Of a stretch of 64,000 nucleotides of DNA, positions 8,434 through 19,273 are shown in pieces (position 1 is the first letter of the stretch; each line of letters begins with the position of its first letter). The stretch spans positions 1 through 64,000 of the forward strand of contig JAITPD010000010.1 of the NCBI GenBank assembly GCA_031289615.1. Direction: 5' to 3'. Under the pieces are notes generated by a model. That model was not told the origin of the DNA and did no database searches. It was given only the letters and a program-made list of their open reading frames with translations. A program made the translations under genes and the position numbers. This DNA comes from Lactobacillaceae bacterium. Its GTDB lineage: Bacteria > Bacillota > Bacilli > Lactobacillales > Lactobacillaceae.

Positions 8434-10305
8434 TTACCCTTGAGCGTTTTTGCTCGCTTGTTCCTCACGCAGTAACGCAATGAGTTCGAAGCTAATTTGA
8501 GCGGCCAAGGTGTCATTGTGCACTTGCTTTGCTTCAGACAAGTCCTTACGCTTTTGTTGAATCCGCATGCTCAAAGGTGCCTTTTGCAAAATCACATCAA
8601 TGTACTCTGGAACCTGTTCAATATTATTCATTAATTCATCTTGAATGTCATCCAAGCTTGCCAATATTCTGATTAACGCTGGCTCTTTAACAAAATCCAT
8701 GAAGCTAGCGAAATCATCAATCGTTGTCAGATGATTTTCGTCTTTAAACGCGCTCGCCAACATCAGCAATGTCTCAAATGGAACATCGATAAAATGAAAA
8801 TCAGGTCTGCTAGTTACCTTAAGCCAAACATCGTTATCTCGAAGCATCCAAGCTAGCAAGATTCGTTCAGCCTGCTCAGCTCGCGAATATTGTGGCTTAA
8901 CTGGAGGACTATCTTGAATCACACTGGGTCTAGTGTCATTGTTGCGTGGTCGATTTGAATTTTGCGTTGCTGGTCTTGAGCTAGCAACCTTTGCCAACAA
9001 CAGTGGTCGAATCTGCTCATTCAAGCCATCTAAACTCAATCCAAATTCATCAGCCAATTGTTGTAGATAAGTCTGTCGAATGACTGGCTCACCAACCTCA
9101 GCAATGGTCGGCAACACGTCACCAATGTATGAAAAGACCTCAGACTGATTTGTTAAATCATATTTGCCTTTGAGATAACGCAAATTAAACGCAATTGGAT
9201 CTTCCGTATTATGCAAGAACACATTTTGAAATCCTTCAACGCCATTACTTCGCAAAAATTCGTCTGGATCTTGATTATCCGGAATATGAATGACCTTTGC
9301 ACTCAGACTACTAAACTTCCCAATTAACGCTAAAGCCCGCTGTGTTGCAGCCTGCCCAGCTTGATCGGAATCATACGTCACGCTGATATTTTGCGCAATT
9401 CGATTTAAACGCTGAACCTGATCTTGAGTCAGACTAGTTCCCATCGAAGCGACCCCGTTGCGAATCCCGGCTTGGAATGCTGCAATGACATCCATAAACC
9501 CTTCAAATAAAATCACCGTTTTTGATTTAGTAATATCATTTTTGGCTAAGTCTAAATTAAATAACTCTTTTGATTTATCAAACAACGGGCTCTCAGGACT
9601 ATTCATATACTTTGCAATCGAATCATCGTTTGACATTCGACGCCCAGAAAAGGCAATCGGCGCACCAGTTTGATTACGAATGGTGAACAAAACTCGATCA
9701 GTAAAGCGATCGTGCAGCGTTCCATCATCCCATTCGACAAACAGCTCTGACTCACGTAAAACTTGGTAATCAATCATTTTTTCATTAAAATATTGAAATA
9801 AAACATCACCCTTAGGCGCATAACCCAACATATAAGCATCAATGGTGGCATCATCTAGCCCCCGCCCATGCAAATACTGCAACGCTCCATCCCCAACTTC
9901 AGTGTTGATCAGCAGATGGTGATAAAACTTCATCGCTTCATCATACAGAGCTAATAGTGCACGGTCATGTTCGGAAACACGAGTAGTTTGGGCCTCAGCA
10001 GTATAGGCTGTATCTAATGGAATCCCAGCCACTTGCGCAACTTTGGCCACCGCTTGTGGAAAAGAAAGGCTCTCTTTTTCCATTAAGAACACAAAGGCAT
10101 TACCACCACGGCCACAAGAAAAGCAATGAAAGATTTGTTTGTCTTCATTCACAGAAAATGAAGGTGTTCGTTCCTCGTGCCAAGGACATTTCCCAAAAAG
10201 ATTGCGTCCTTGTTTTTTCAGGGAAACATACGGGCTAACAACGTCAACAATATTTACGCTTTGTCGAATACTTTCGACTAATTCGTTTGGAATTGAAATT
10301 GCGAT
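8434..10305 (-). CDS. dnaG: DNA primase DnaG, probable non-AUG (AUC) start
   Basis: Makes RNA primers at the replication fork. The track begins at a GTG (10152), but the reading frame upstream codes for the essential N-terminus: [19 protein letters not shown], then the zinc ligands in KCPWH and FHCFSCG. The open frame is closed by TAA upstream and has no ATG, GTG or TTG before this conserved block. The best start is an ATC at 10303-10305, 7 nt after GGGGAGG, giving M-A-I-S-I-P-N-E and 623 residues. TOPRIM ([23 protein letters not shown]) and the C-terminal helicase-binding region are present. A nearby out-of-frame ATG (TCAAAAATGGGG) leaves open a base-level sequence error. Confidence 0.9.
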   Translation of the reverse strand: MAISIPNELVESIRQSVNIVDVVSPYVSLKKQGRNLFGKCPWHEERTPSFSVNEDKQIFHCFSCGRGGNAFVFLMEKESLSFPQAVAKVAQVAGIPLDTAYTAEAQTTRVSEHDRALLALYDEAMKFYHHLLINTEVGDGALQYLHGRGLDDATIDAYMLGYAPKGDVLFQYFNEKMIDYQVLRESELFVEWDDGTLHDRFTDRVLFTIRNQTGAPIAFSGRRMSNDDSIAKYMNSPESPLFDKSKELFNLDLAKNDITKSKTVILFEGFMDVIAAFQAGIRNGVASMGTSLTQDQVQRLNRIAQNISVTYDSDQAGQAATQRALALIGKFSSLSAKVIHIPDNQDPDEFLRSNGVEGFQNVFLHNTEDPIAFNLRYLKGKYDLTNQSEVFSYIGDVLPTIAEVGEPVIRQTYLQQLADEFGLSLDGLNEQIRPLLLAKVASSRPATQNSNRPRNNDTRPSVIQDSPPVKPQYSRAEQAERILLAWMLRDNDVWLKVTSRPDFHFIDVPFETLLMLASAFKDENHLTTIDDFASFMDFVKEPALIRILASLDDIQDELMNNIEQVPEYIDVILQKAPLSMRIQQKRKDLSEAKQVHNDTLAAQISFELIALLREEQASKNAQG

Positions 10306-10610
10306 AAGAATGCCTCCCCATTTTTGAATAAATTAGCAACCTAAAGTATCACATTTTTAAGACAGATTGTCAAGCCCTAAGTACTAAGCTAAATCGGCGT
10401 AGCAATAGGGTTTTAAATTTTCGCTACAAGTATTATGTAAACTAGGTGCGGAAGGAGGATAATACTTCTCATTGTGGATGAAATTATAGCCTTAATCCAT
10501 CGCAAACAGCAGCCAAATATTCTATTCCGCCGCCCGTTCTCTGCTCAAAAAAATGGCTTAACTTCGACAAATCCGAAATCAAACCACCATTAACCAAAAT
10601 ATTTAAAAGT
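10306..10610. other. 305-bp intergenic region with degraded IS remnant
   Basis: No convincing gene. A 9-bp inverted repeat (AAGTATTAT at 10428-10436 with ATAATACTT at 10459-10467) flanks a GGAGGAT sequence. Around 10550-10590 a stretch resembles the 3' end of the IS3-like transposase at the window start. Confidence 0.5.
10550..10592 (+). pseudogene. Degenerate IS3-family transposase 3' remnant
   Basis: The sequence shares GGCTTAACT and AAATCCGAAATCAA with bases 38-68 of the IS at the window start, in the same order and about the same spacing. A roughly 2-nt deletion puts the two blocks in different frames. It is probably a decayed copy of the same kind of element. The match is short, so confidence is modest. 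Confidence 0.4.
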
Positions 10611-12587
10611 TTATTGACGTCCATAAAATGTATAAATTAACGAAGCTTTTCCCGGAACAGACTGATTACTGTGAACATAATATGGTGCTAGTTGATAATT
10701 TTCCAGGTTAACAACCCAGACCGGCTGTAGACTTGTAGTGTTATTAACGATTTTTATACGATATTTGCCAGCAGGGAACGCTTTTGAATTGATTAAAAAT
10801 TCTCCATTCCATTGTTTGTCATATTTCAGTGTAATTATTTTATGATTTTTTTCATTGATCAAAGTACCAGTAACTGTCGAATTCTCTGGCATTTGAATTG
10901 CTAAGTTGGAGATTCTTGTTTTCAAATCCACTGTTTGCTCGATAAACTGATTTGGCCTAAGTTGCAGTGGTCTTGCACCGTATTGAACCGAAAATTGACT
11001 CCTTTGCGCATTTACCACCACATCTTGCGGTTCCTTTTCAGGGGCACCAAATTGACTAATACCTATCCACAAGACTATGCCTACACTCAAAGCGCTGATG
11101 ATTCCACTCAAAATTGGTTTCAATGGTTGCTTCAAAGGCAACTCATCTTGATCACTTTGCTTAGCGATGAAAATAATCATCATCAACAGTGGCAGCATAA
11201 TCAATCCATACCGTGCCTCGGTCTCCCAAATAAATGTATGAAATGTGACATACCCGAGCAAAGTCAAACTCATGAGTAGTTGCAATCCACCCAGATGAGC
11301 ACTATTTTTTCTCCACAGGTTTTTCCAAATGGTCAAGAATGTAAAGAAATAAAAGGAGCTCCACAATATTTGTTGCAGAATCAGCGCAACATCAGATAAT
11401 TTTCGCTGGTTCTTTTGATACCAAGCTGGCGAATTTGTGTGCCCACCCGTATACGACTGTGGCAAAGTACTTCCATCAGTAAAAATGCTAAACTTACATG
11501 CAAAATGTTTTACTAATTCAACTGACTTATACCCATCTAGTCTTTTTGGAATTGCCTCTTTTAAATACTTTTCTCTCACAGCTTTATCTGGCATATTAAG
11601 AAGTTTTTTAACATCTGGTTCCGCATAAACACCACCATAATACCGATTTAACCCCATATTGATCCAAGAAGTTGGTGGTAGTTCATATTTTGCATTTGTC
11701 GTGTATTGTGCTGAATTCAAAATCGCACTCTTAACTGGAACAGAAAGGCCAAAACCAAGCATAACCAACAGAGCTGGAATTAAAACTACTTTTAGATTAT
11801 TCATTTTCCGGTTAATAAGCGTCCAGAGCACCCACAAGATGACCGCGACTGCAAAAACGACCAAGTTAGGCTTAATAATTTGCGCCATCATGACCAAAAT
11901 TACCAACAAAGCTCCTTGCCACAAACGCGTTTGTTTGTCATTGCTAGCCCAACGAATGATGAAATAGCTAATCCATGTCAACAAAAGTAAAACTGGAATA
12001 TCAGAATAAAAGACCTGAATTGCGTACGTATATGACAATGGTGCTAGAGCAAAGATGCTGATTAGGCCAAGCCGTAATACTGGTGTCTGCTTAAGTTTAC
12101 GAGCCATGTATAAAATTGAAGCCACAAACCCGTCATAAAACAACAATGCTAATCCATCAACCATAATGTTCAATGGTATGTGCACAAAATTAGTTAATTT
12201 AACAAACCAAGACAAGATAATTGCTAGCGGGGCATTGTTAGGATACCGCCAAAAATACGATAACGCTCCCCAATCATGATGTCCTAAAGCTAATTGTTCT
12301 GCTTGAAAATAGACACGCACAGGATCATGAAAAACGGAAGCAGGTGTGTAAATCAAGGCGAATAATTGGACGATAACCATGCCAATGAAGAGCAGCCAAA
12401 TGCCTGTATACATCAACTTAACAGAAACTTTTTTAAGCTCTGCCTTCCACAAATAAACATTTAAGAGGATCATCAAAAAGCCCATTAGTGGGATTATCGA
12501 GTTTTGAATGTTTAAATTAGCAAAAATTCCACCCAGCAAACATAAGAGCGTTAAAATGCTAATTAATTTTGAAATAACTCGCGCCAT
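10611..12587 (-). CDS. Multi-pass membrane glycosyltransferase-like protein (GT39/ArnT-like)
   Basis: 658 residues with about twelve hydrophobic segments from residue 8 to about 510, then a soluble C-terminal domain (about 520-658). The first external loop holds FHDPVRVYFQAEQLA, an acidic/aromatic pattern seen in lipid-linked sugar transferases of the GT-C fold. Proteins of this type transfer sugars from polyprenyl-phosphate donors to wall polymers or proteins outside the membrane; donor and acceptor are not predictable here. It stands alone between dnaG and a phosphatase gene. Function is inferred only from topology and overall resemblance. Confidence 0.65.
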   Translation of the reverse strand: MARVISKLISILTLLCLLGGIFANLNIQNSIIPLMGFLMILLNVYLWKAELKKVSVKLMYTGIWLLFIGMVIVQLFALIYTPASVFHDPVRVYFQAEQLALGHHDWGALSYFWRYPNNAPLAIILSWFVKLTNFVHIPLNIMVDGLALLFYDGFVASILYMARKLKQTPVLRLGLISIFALAPLSYTYAIQVFYSDIPVLLLLTWISYFIIRWASNDKQTRLWQGALLVILVMMAQIIKPNLVVFAVAVILWVLWTLINRKMNNLKVVLIPALLVMLGFGLSVPVKSAILNSAQYTTNAKYELPPTSWINMGLNRYYGGVYAEPDVKKLLNMPDKAVREKYLKEAIPKRLDGYKSVELVKHFACKFSIFTDGSTLPQSYTGGHTNSPAWYQKNQRKLSDVALILQQILWSSFYFFTFLTIWKNLWRKNSAHLGGLQLLMSLTLLGYVTFHTFIWETEARYGLIMLPLLMMIIFIAKQSDQDELPLKQPLKPILSGIISALSVGIVLWIGISQFGAPEKEPQDVVVNAQRSQFSVQYGARPLQLRPNQFIEQTVDLKTRISNLAIQMPENSTVTGTLINEKNHKIITLKYDKQWNGEFLINSKAFPAGKYRIKIVNNTTSLQPVWVVNLENYQLAPYYVHSNQSVPGKASLIYTFYGRQ

Positions 12588-12700
12588 TTACTACTCCAAA
12601 AATTTCGCGTTAAAACACCGCGATTATTTGCTAATACCTTACTTTAAAACTTTAGCATATTTAAGGCCGACATCTTTAAATTCCATGAGCAACCACTATA

Positions 12701-13513
12701 TTACAACACATATGTTTCAAGTGCTTGTGCCACGCCCGAATCATTATTGCTAGCTGTTTGCACATTTGCAATATCCTTAATCCGGTCAATCGCGTTTTCC
12801 ATTGCGACCCCAACTCCGGCAACTTCAATCATAGTCAAATCATTTTCCTGATCTCCAATCGCCATCGTCTGGCTCATATCAACTCCAAGCTCGCGTGCCA
12901 ATGCAATCAAAGCGTTTCCTTTTGAAGCTTGCTTATTAATAAATTCGAGATTATTTGCTGTAGAACGAATCACAGAAACAGCGTCCGATATTAATGCGGG
13001 GATGCGCGCTTGGATTTCGTCTAGTTCGTTTACTTCCGCATTGGCAATTCCTTTGATGATTTCAACATCATGCAGTGCTTCATCATCTTCTAAAACATAC
13101 AAAGGTAAATTAACCAGTGAATTTTCAAAACTAGCCCATGGATGAACGCGATGATTAGTTGTATATGCCGAATCTTGGCTCTCCACTTGAATGTACGTAG
13201 AATTTGCTTGCATAAATTGATTAATCATTTTCCAATTTGTTAAGCTTAATGGCGTGGCAAATAAAATCTTAGATCCATCGGCCGTTTGCATTAAGCCACC
13301 GTTATGCGTAATTACATATTGGTCTGAGCCAGTGATGCCTAGCTCGTTTAAAATTGGCCGCACACCCGTCAAAGGCCTTCCAGTGGTAATCACAATCTTA
13401 ATACCCTGTTCGAGCGCCATAGTAATTGCTTGGTGCACAGCTGGCGTCACCTCGTGTTGATCATTTAACAGTGTTCCGTCAATATCAATTGAAACAATTT
13501 TAATATCACTCAT
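12701..13513 (-). CDS. Cof-type HAD-superfamily sugar-phosphatase-like hydrolase
   Basis: Motif I is SIDIDGTLLND with the two catalytic aspartates, motif II is VITTGRP, and motif IV is GDQENDLTMIEVAG; a type IIB cap lies between. These are the marks of Cof/YidA-type phosphatases acting on small phosphorylated metabolites such as sugar phosphates or flavin nucleotides. The track start is 33 nt upstream. The ATG at 13513 (MSDIKIVSIDIDG) follows AGAGGAAG at good spacing, giving 270 residues. Substrate unknown. A copy of the palindromic repeat lies just upstream. Confidence 0.88.
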   Translation of the reverse strand: MSDIKIVSIDIDGTLLNDQHEVTPAVHQAITMALEQGIKIVITTGRPLTGVRPILNELGITGSDQYVITHNGGLMQTADGSKILFATPLSLTNWKMINQFMQANSTYIQVESQDSAYTTNHRVHPWASFENSLVNLPLYVLEDDEALHDVEIIKGIANAEVNELDEIQARIPALISDAVSVIRSTANNLEFINKQASKGNALIALARELGVDMSQTMAIGDQENDLTMIEVAGVGVAMENAIDRIKDIANVQTASNNDSGVAQALETYVL

Positions 13514-13561
13514 TGTAAACTTCCTCTTATTTTTTGCATATCTCAATTATGCTAATTATAT

Positions 13562-13762
13562 AATATTGGGATTTGGTTGATCAGCTTCGCTAAAGATTCT
13601 TTACGTTCGGATTTCCCTACACGAATCGAGGTTCAAGGCGAAATAATTCGCCAATTTAACTAACTGTTGGGACCTAGTGTTAGTTAAATGGTGCACCCCG
13701 ATTCGGCAGGAAAGCACATCCGACGACAGAATCGCTACACTGATCAAGAAAAGTCCAATATT
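13562..13762 (+). repeat. Palindromic intergenic element, copy A (201 bp)
   Basis: The outer ends AATATTGG/CCAATATT and TTGATCAG/CTGATCAA are inverted. Further inward, GATTCT/AGAATC, CGGAT/ATCCG, TTTCC/GGAAA and CGAATCG/CGATTCG pair in order. The centre holds two hairpins, GGCGAAATAATTCGCC and TTTAACTAAC/GTTAGTTAAA. It lies between the terminator of the GRP transporter gene and the start of the HAD gene. Its length equals that of copy C exactly. Confidence 0.9.
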
Positions 13763-13816
13763 TTGATGGCAAAGGTACTACATATTAAGTACTATCCATT
13801 ATTTCAATTATAAAGC

Positions 13817-13849
13817 AAAAGGAGGCTGAACCGTTATCCGAATAGCTCC
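13817..13849 (-). terminator. Probable terminator of the GRP transporter gene
   Basis: On the minus strand GGAGCT pairs imperfectly with AGCCTCC, with an inner CGG/CCG-type stem, followed by TTTTGCTTT. It lies about 50 bases after the gene. Confidence 0.55.
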
Positions 13850-13896
13850 AGATTTATCGATTCATACCTCTTTTCTAAACTTCTAAATTTTTTAAA

Positions 13897-14862
13897 TTAT
13901 AACTTGCCCAGATTTGACATCATCACCCCACCGATGACCACTAAGATCGAACCGATGACTGCAAAGACCAGTTGACGCTTTGATTTCTTTTCGCCAAGAA
14001 TATAAATCCCACCAAAGACACCGACGATGATTCCCATCTGTGACAACGTAGCCGCAACGGCCTGTCCGACTTGAGGGTTAGCAGCAGAAATGAACATGAA
14101 GACATTTCCAGTTGCCCATACCAAACCAGTCAAGATATTGCGCCAAGTCCACTTTTCAAACATAATCTTGCGTTCCTTCAAGAAGAAAATCACAATAATC
14201 AATGCTCCCAAGACTTGTCCAATTGACTGAGGACCGACAATTGCCGTCATATAGTACAAACCAGTATCGTGTGGTGCGTTGTGCAATGCATTTGGAATAT
14301 AGCCAACCTTATTCAACAGATTTGGGAACACGAAGTACATCATGTAACCAATCGTTGAAATAATCACAGCAATCATTCCTGCTCCAAAATTGTGATCTGG
14401 ATTAGCAATCTTTGAGCCTCTTGAATCAGGCAATGACGTGAACACTGCTCCGATGACAACTGAAAGAATTGCCAATGAACCAAAGAGCCACATCTTACCA
14501 GTCTGCCATTCTCCTAATACAGCGGCAGCCATCAACGCGTTGGTGATGATTTGTCCAGCTGTAGAAAGCGGATTACCAACAGAAACACCCATCTTTTTGA
14601 AACCAATGAATTGGCCGGCAGTTCCAACAGCCCAAAAGAGGCCTGAAACAAATCCGACAACCCAAATTCTAGGATTAAAAGCAAATTCAGCTCCAGCGTT
14701 TGGTAAAACATACAACAACATGGTACCGATACCAAAAATCATTGCACCAAAAGTCATTCCTAGAGTTCCCTGTCCAGCAGAGCCCCCCATTTTAGTTGTG
14801 ACAATTCCCACAGCACCCCAGGCTAAAGCTGGGATCAACGCGATTAATAATGAAGCATGCAT
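13897..14862 (-). CDS. GRP-family sugar uptake permease (GlcU/RbsU-like)
   Basis: 321 residues with ten predicted membrane helices arranged as two five-helix repeats. The start ALIPALAWGAVGIVTTKMGG and the second-half blocks GLVWATGNVFMFISAANP and VGQAVAATLSQMGIIVG are typical of the glucose/ribose permease family in Firmicutes, which import sugars with the proton gradient. The sequence does not tell glucose from ribose. A near-consensus cre site about 70 bp upstream suggests catabolite control. It is monocistronic, with its own terminator. Confidence 0.85.
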   Translation of the reverse strand: MHASLLIALIPALAWGAVGIVTTKMGGSAGQGTLGMTFGAMIFGIGTMLLYVLPNAGAEFAFNPRIWVVGFVSGLFWAVGTAGQFIGFKKMGVSVGNPLSTAGQIITNALMAAAVLGEWQTGKMWLFGSLAILSVVIGAVFTSLPDSRGSKIANPDHNFGAGMIAVIISTIGYMMYFVFPNLLNKVGYIPNALHNAPHDTGLYYMTAIVGPQSIGQVLGALIIVIFFLKERKIMFEKWTWRNILTGLVWATGNVFMFISAANPQVGQAVAATLSQMGIIVGVFGGIYILGEKKSKRQLVFAVIGSILVVIGGVMMSNLGKL

Positions 14863-14932
14863 TGTTAGTTCCTCAATAATTTCTATAAAATACGTGAGCT
14901 TTTTTCTTCACTTGTAAAAGTTTACCACATTT

Positions 14933-14946
14933 TGTAAGCGTTTGCG
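14933..14946. promoter_or_regulatory. Putative CcpA cre site upstream of the GRP permease
   Basis: TGTAAGCGTTTGCG matches the cre pattern TGWNANCGNTNWCA at all but the last position. It lies about 70 bp upstream of the permease start. Confidence 0.5.
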
Positions 14947-14974
14947 TAAAAAAGTACCATTTTATTTAAATAAA

Positions 14975-15003
14975 CAAAAAAACAAGCTCAAATGAACTTG
15001 TTT
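14975..15003 (-). terminator. Terminator downstream of hup
   Basis: ACAAGTTC/GAGCTTGT on the minus strand with a 4-nt loop, followed by a T-rich run (TTTTTTTGTTTA). It separates hup from the permease promoter region. Confidence 0.7.
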
Positions 15004-15156
15004 TCCAGATTCTCAATGCTTTTGAAACCAATCACTTGACTTCAAAACTACCTCAAGAATAATCTAACCCGTTAAATTAAAGAACGTTAATTACTGGCTA
15101 AATGTTTTAAACCTTTCGATCTGCATTATTTAGCACAGATAATTTAGCGAACTAAA

Positions 15157-15429
15157 TTACTTAACTGAATCCTTCAATCCCTTACCAGGCTTGAATGCTG
15201 GGATCTTTGATGCTGGGATATCAATTTCTTCGTTAGTTTGTGGGTTGCGGCCCTTACGGGCTGCACGTGTACGAACTTCGAAAGTACCGAATCCGATCAA
15301 TTGAACCTTTTCTCCAGCAGACAATTCTTCTTGAATTGCTGCGAAAGTTGCGTCAACTGCAGTAGTTGCATCTTTCTTTGAGAAACCTGCTTCTGCTACC
15401 TTGTTGATCAAGTCTTGCTTGTTAGCCAT
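15157..15429 (-). CDS. hup: HU-family nucleoid DNA-binding protein
   Basis: 90 residues, the normal HU length: [20 protein letters not shown] at the N-terminus, the [20 protein letters not shown] arm that inserts in the minor groove, and the end [13 protein letters not shown]. It compacts and bends DNA as a dimer. The track runs 30 codons further upstream, but the ATG at 15429 follows AGGAGG at 8 nt and gives the canonical start. It is monocistronic and, next to der, a common Firmicute position. Confidence 0.97.
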   Translation of the reverse strand: MANKQDLINKVAEAGFSKKDATTAVDATFAAIQEELSAGEKVQLIGFGTFEVRTRAARKGRNPQTNEEIDIPASKIPAFKPGKGLKDSVK

Positions 15430-15636
15430 TAGACTATCCTCCTGATTTGTGAAAATCACATTATAAGTCCATAAAGCACAATACTTTATGTCGTAATTAA
15501 ATTTATCATAGTTCTGCATTTATCACAAGTGTTTTTATATGAAAAACGTTGTTATAATGCGTTTTGTAACCGATTTTACACAAAAATTCAATTTTTTCTT
15601 ACAAAAAAACAACAATTTATCCTTAAAATCGAACAA

Positions 15637-16947
15637 TTATGTCCGAGCTCGTTTGATGATATGCACAGGCGTTCCGGTAAAGTCAAACGCCTTTCGAATC
15701 TGGTTTTCCAAGAAACGTTCATACGAAAAGTGCATCAATTCTGGTTCATTCACAAACACTACAAATGTTGGTGGCTGAATTGAAACCTGGGTCGCATAAT
15801 AAACTCGGAGGCGCTTTCCATTTCGATTAGGAGCAGGATTTAGAGCCAAGGCATCCATAATGACTTCATTTAGAACTGAAGACTGGATCCGACGTTGATG
15901 ATTATCGTTAACTTGCTTAATGATCTCAGGAAGCTTATTTAAACGTTGCTTTGTCAATGCAGACACGAAAATAATTGGTGCATAAGACAAATATTGAAAC
16001 TCTGCGCGAATCGTTTCTTCAAATTCCTTCATTGTGTGGTCATCTTTTTCAAGCGTATCCCACTTATTGACCACGATAATCACTGCACGGCCAGCCTCAT
16101 GCGCATAACCGGCAACGTGCTTGTCCTGGTCGCGAATACCTTCTTCGGCATTTAGAACCATCAGCACAACGTTAGAATCATCAATTGCACGCATAGCACG
16201 CATAACAGAGTACTTTTCAGTATTCTCGTAGACTTTTCCACGCTTTCGAATCCCCGCAGTATCAACCATTGTAAATTCGTCGCCACTAGGGGTCGTAAAC
16301 TTCGTGTCAATGGCATCACGAGTTGTTCCTGCGATGTCTGACACAATGACCCGTTCTTCTCCAAGCATTGCGTTAACTAACGAAGACTTTCCAACATTAG
16401 GCCGCCCGATAAATGAGAAACGAATCGTATCATCATCAGGCACTCCATCATCAGAAGGGAAATGCTTCACCACTTCATCCAATAAATCGCCCAAACCGGT
16501 TCCGTGCGATCCTGAAATTGGGAAAGGTTCGCCAAGTCCAAGCGCATAGAAATCAAAAATATCATTGCGCATTTCAAAGTTGTCGACCTTATTTACGGCC
16601 AATACAACCGGCTTATTCGTCTTGTATAACATTTTAGCAACTTGTTCGTCGGCGTCTGTGAGCCCTTCACGTCCTGAAACCATAAAGACAATCACATCAG
16701 CTTCATCCATGGCTATTTCAGCCTGTTGCTTGATTTCTGTCATGAACGGCTCGTCGCTCATTTCAATTCCACCAGTATCAATCAAGTGGAATTCATGTGT
16801 CAACCATTCTGCACGGGTATAAATTCGATCACGTGTGACTCCCGGAGTGTCCTCAACGATCGAAATTCGATCGCCCGCAATTCGGTTGAAAATTGTCGAT
16901 TTACCAACATTTGGACGTCCGACAATGGCTACAACTGGATAGGCCAT
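15637..16947 (-). CDS. der: GTPase Der (EngA), ribosome assembly
   Basis: 436 residues with two tandem GTPase domains. Domain 1 has [16 protein letters not shown] and DTPG; domain 2 has [23 protein letters not shown] and NKWD. A C-terminal KH-like domain follows ([19 protein letters not shown]). Der is needed to assemble the 50S subunit. Upstream lies rpsA, and the rpsA terminator separates the two transcripts. Confidence 0.98.
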   Translation of the reverse strand: MAYPVVAIVGRPNVGKSTIFNRIAGDRISIVEDTPGVTRDRIYTRAEWLTHEFHLIDTGGIEMSDEPFMTEIKQQAEIAMDEADVIVFMVSGREGLTDADEQVAKMLYKTNKPVVLAVNKVDNFEMRNDIFDFYALGLGEPFPISGSHGTGLGDLLDEVVKHFPSDDGVPDDDTIRFSFIGRPNVGKSSLVNAMLGEERVIVSDIAGTTRDAIDTKFTTPSGDEFTMVDTAGIRKRGKVYENTEKYSVMRAMRAIDDSNVVLMVLNAEEGIRDQDKHVAGYAHEAGRAVIIVVNKWDTLEKDDHTMKEFEETIRAEFQYLSYAPIIFVSALTKQRLNKLPEIIKQVNDNHQRRIQSSVLNEVIMDALALNPAPNRNGKRLRVYYATQVSIQPPTFVVFVNEPELMHFSYERFLENQIRKAFDFTGTPVHIIKRART

Positions 16948-17072
16948 AGCTACCTCTTTTCTGCTTCTTTCAAAGCTACTATCTAATAATTCACAATACT
17001 GTAATTATATCATCTTTTCATTATTCTACATTTTAACGAACTTAATTATTCTTTACTGCTCGTGATTAAAAT

Positions 17073-17105
17073 GAAAAGGCAGAACCATGAAAGTTCTACC
17101 TCTTC
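17073..17105 (-). terminator. Terminator of rpsA
   Basis: Stem GAAGAGGTAGAAC/GTTCTGCCTTTTC on the minus strand with a 7-nt loop, followed by ATTTT. It lies 60 bases after the rpsA stop. Confidence 0.8.
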
Positions 17106-17165
17106 ATCTTATTATTCAATTAGCTTTCTCAAACTAACCATCCCTCACCTAAATGAGTTTAATGA

Positions 17166-18428
17166 TTAATCGAAGTCCTTCAAGTTGAACAAGTCACCCA
17201 AAGTTGCATTTCCTTCTTCTTCAGAAGTTGAATAGTTCATTGGTGCTGATTCGCGTTGGTTATTGCGACGTCCGCCACCATTATTGCTGTTGTTATTGTT
17301 GCGACGTGGACGACGTTCTCCATCGTTGCTGCTTCCACCTTCGCGGGCAGGAGCTTCAGTCAATGCCTTGATTGACAATGACAAACGTTGCTTGTCAGGG
17401 TTAACTTCAAGTACCTTAACTTCAACCTTGTCTCCAGCCTTCAAAACATCTGAAGGGTTGTCAACGTGTTGGTGTGAAATTTGTGAAACGTGAACCAAAC
17501 CTTCAACTCCAGGGAACACTTCAACGAATGCTCCAAAGTCAACTACGCGCTTAACAGTTCCTTCAAGAACAGTTCCTTCAGGGGCCTTTTCAGCTGCAGC
17601 TTCCCAAGGTCCAGGTTGCGTTGCCTTGATCGACAATGAGATACGTTCCTTTTCGGCATCCAATCCCAAAACCTTAACCTTAACGTCTTCACCAACAGAC
17701 AATACATCTGAAGGTTGTGAAACGCGTTCGTGAGAGATTTCAGAAACGTGAACCAATCCGTCAACACCACCAAGGTCGATGAATGCTCCGAAGTTAGTCA
17801 TCCGAGCAACCTTACCTTCGACAATGTCCCCAACTGTCATCTCTTCAAAGACGCGCTTCAAAGCTTCTGAGCGTTCTTCGTTCAAAACAGCCTTACGTGA
17901 CAAAATCAAACGTGATTCTGCTGAATTAATTTCAATAATCTTTGCCTTGATTGTTTGACCCTTATATTGGTTCAAATCTTGGACAAAGCGATTTTCGATC
18001 ATTGAAGCTGGTACGAATCCGCGAACTCCAGCAACGTCAACAACCAAACCACCCTTAACAACTTGAGTTACAGGTGCTTCAACAATGTCGTCTTCGTTGT
18101 ACTTGCTTGCGATTTCATCCCATGCACGACGAGCTTCTAATTGGCGCTTTGAAAGGATCCATGAGTATCCCTCTTTTTCAGAAGTGATAGGCATCTTAAC
18201 TACCGCTTCAATCACGTCACCAACCTTGACCAAGTCATTGACGTCGGCATCACGGTCTGCAGTCAATTCACGCGCTGGAATTACACCTTCAACACCGGCA
18301 CCATCAATACCAACTACCACTTGGCGGGCATCATCAATAGCCAAGACTTCACCCTTAACGACATCACCGACTTTTACATCTGGTTGTGCGTCTAAGGCTG
18401 CCAATAGCTCGTTGTTTTCTTCGTTCAT
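17166..18428 (-). CDS. rpsA: Ribosomal protein S1
   Basis: Binds mRNA on the 30S subunit. Four S1 OB-fold repeats are visible at about residues 18-90, 105-170, 190-260 and 275-345 (for example [19 protein letters not shown] and [20 protein letters not shown]). The C-terminus is Arg/Asn/Gly-rich ([20 protein letters not shown]) and ends in an acidic segment. Four repeats and about 400 residues fit the Firmicute S1 family rather than the six-repeat enterobacterial form. cmk lies upstream, the conserved cmk-rpsA order. Confidence 0.97.
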   Translation of the reverse strand: MNEENNELLAALDAQPDVKVGDVVKGEVLAIDDARQVVVGIDGAGVEGVIPARELTADRDADVNDLVKVGDVIEAVVKMPITSEKEGYSWILSKRQLEARRAWDEIASKYNEDDIVEAPVTQVVKGGLVVDVAGVRGFVPASMIENRFVQDLNQYKGQTIKAKIIEINSAESRLILSRKAVLNEERSEALKRVFEEMTVGDIVEGKVARMTNFGAFIDLGGVDGLVHVSEISHERVSQPSDVLSVGEDVKVKVLGLDAEKERISLSIKATQPGPWEAAAEKAPEGTVLEGTVKRVVDFGAFVEVFPGVEGLVHVSQISHQHVDNPSDVLKAGDKVEVKVLEVNPDKQRLSLSIKALTEAPAREGGSSNDGERRPRRNNNNSNNGGGRRNNQRESAPMNYSTSEEEGNATLGDLFNLKDFD

Positions 18429-18555
18429 TACAATAAATCCTCCTGGTCACACGAATGTGATAATACACTAATTATAAAGTAAATCATTTTTAATTACTAG
18501 TGTTTTCGTGTGACATTTTATCATTTAATTTCGACTATGATAGTCGGCTTGTACG

Positions 18556-19230
18556 TTACTCCGCATTTTTAGTGGTAATCACATGCTTTACCGCATCGAC
18601 AACACCTTGAATTGATAGTCCCGTAGTATCTAATTGTACCGCATCTTCAGCCTTTTTTAAAGGACTAATCTCTCGATGTGAATCTAAATAGTCTCGATGC
18701 TCGACCGCTTGCTCGATTTCGGCGAGTGTTTCAGTCATTCCTTTGGCTTGATTTTCCTTGAAACGACGAACCGCCCGTTCATGAACTGACGCTACTAAGA
18801 AAATTTTAACTTCGGCGTTTGGAAGCACAGTCGTCCCAATATCACGGCCATCCATGACCACTCCACCATTACTGGCAATTTGTCTTTGTAACTCAGTCAT
18901 CGCTGTTCTAACGGCTCCATATGCTGAAACTGCTGAGACATTAGCCGTGACTTCCGAAGAACGAATCTCAGCTGTAACCTCTTGTCCATTGAGAAAAACT
19001 TTTTGGACTGGTTCGCCCGGAGCAAACGTAATTTTGAGCTCAGGCAACAATTGTTCAATCGCTGCTTCATTTTTTGGATCAAGTCCAGCTTGAAGAGCAG
19101 CCAAAGTAATCGCTCGGTACATTGCCCCAGTATCGACGTATACAAATTTTAAATCATTCGCTAAAATCTTGGCAATTGTTGATTTACCCGCCGAAGCAGG
19201 ACCATCAATTGCGATTTGGATGGGATTCAT
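18556..19230 (-). CDS. cmk: Cytidylate kinase
   Basis: Phosphorylates CMP and dCMP to the diphosphates. The P-loop is [25 protein letters not shown], the substrate-loop region ([20 protein letters not shown]) and the lid [17 protein letters not shown] all match the family. The ATG at 19230 ([13 protein letters not shown]), after AAAGGTG, gives 224 residues, the normal length. The track start is nine codons earlier without support. Confidence 0.97.
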   Translation of the reverse strand: MNPIQIAIDGPASAGKSTIAKILANDLKFVYVDTGAMYRAITLAALQAGLDPKNEAAIEQLLPELKITFAPGEPVQKVFLNGQEVTAEIRSSEVTANVSAVSAYGAVRTAMTELQRQIASNGGVVMDGRDIGTTVLPNAEVKIFLVASVHERAVRRFKENQAKGMTETLAEIEQAVEHRDYLDSHREISPLKKAEDAVQLDTTGLSIQGVVDAVKHVITTKNAE

Positions 19231-19273
19231 AATATTCACCTTTCTCGTATTTTTCAATAAATAATCTTACCAT

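Noticed and set aside
8434-10152. dnaG beginning at the GTG at 10152
   Set aside because: It would remove the first half of the zinc-binding domain, which is clearly encoded in frame upstream.
10935-11279. 114-aa plus-strand ORF opposite the membrane glycosyltransferase gene
   Set aside because: Antisense shadow, no ribosome site, no family resemblance.
14438-14917. 159-aa plus-strand ORF opposite the GRP permease
   Set aside because: Antisense shadow of a clear membrane-protein gene; composition is what the complement of hydrophobic codons gives.
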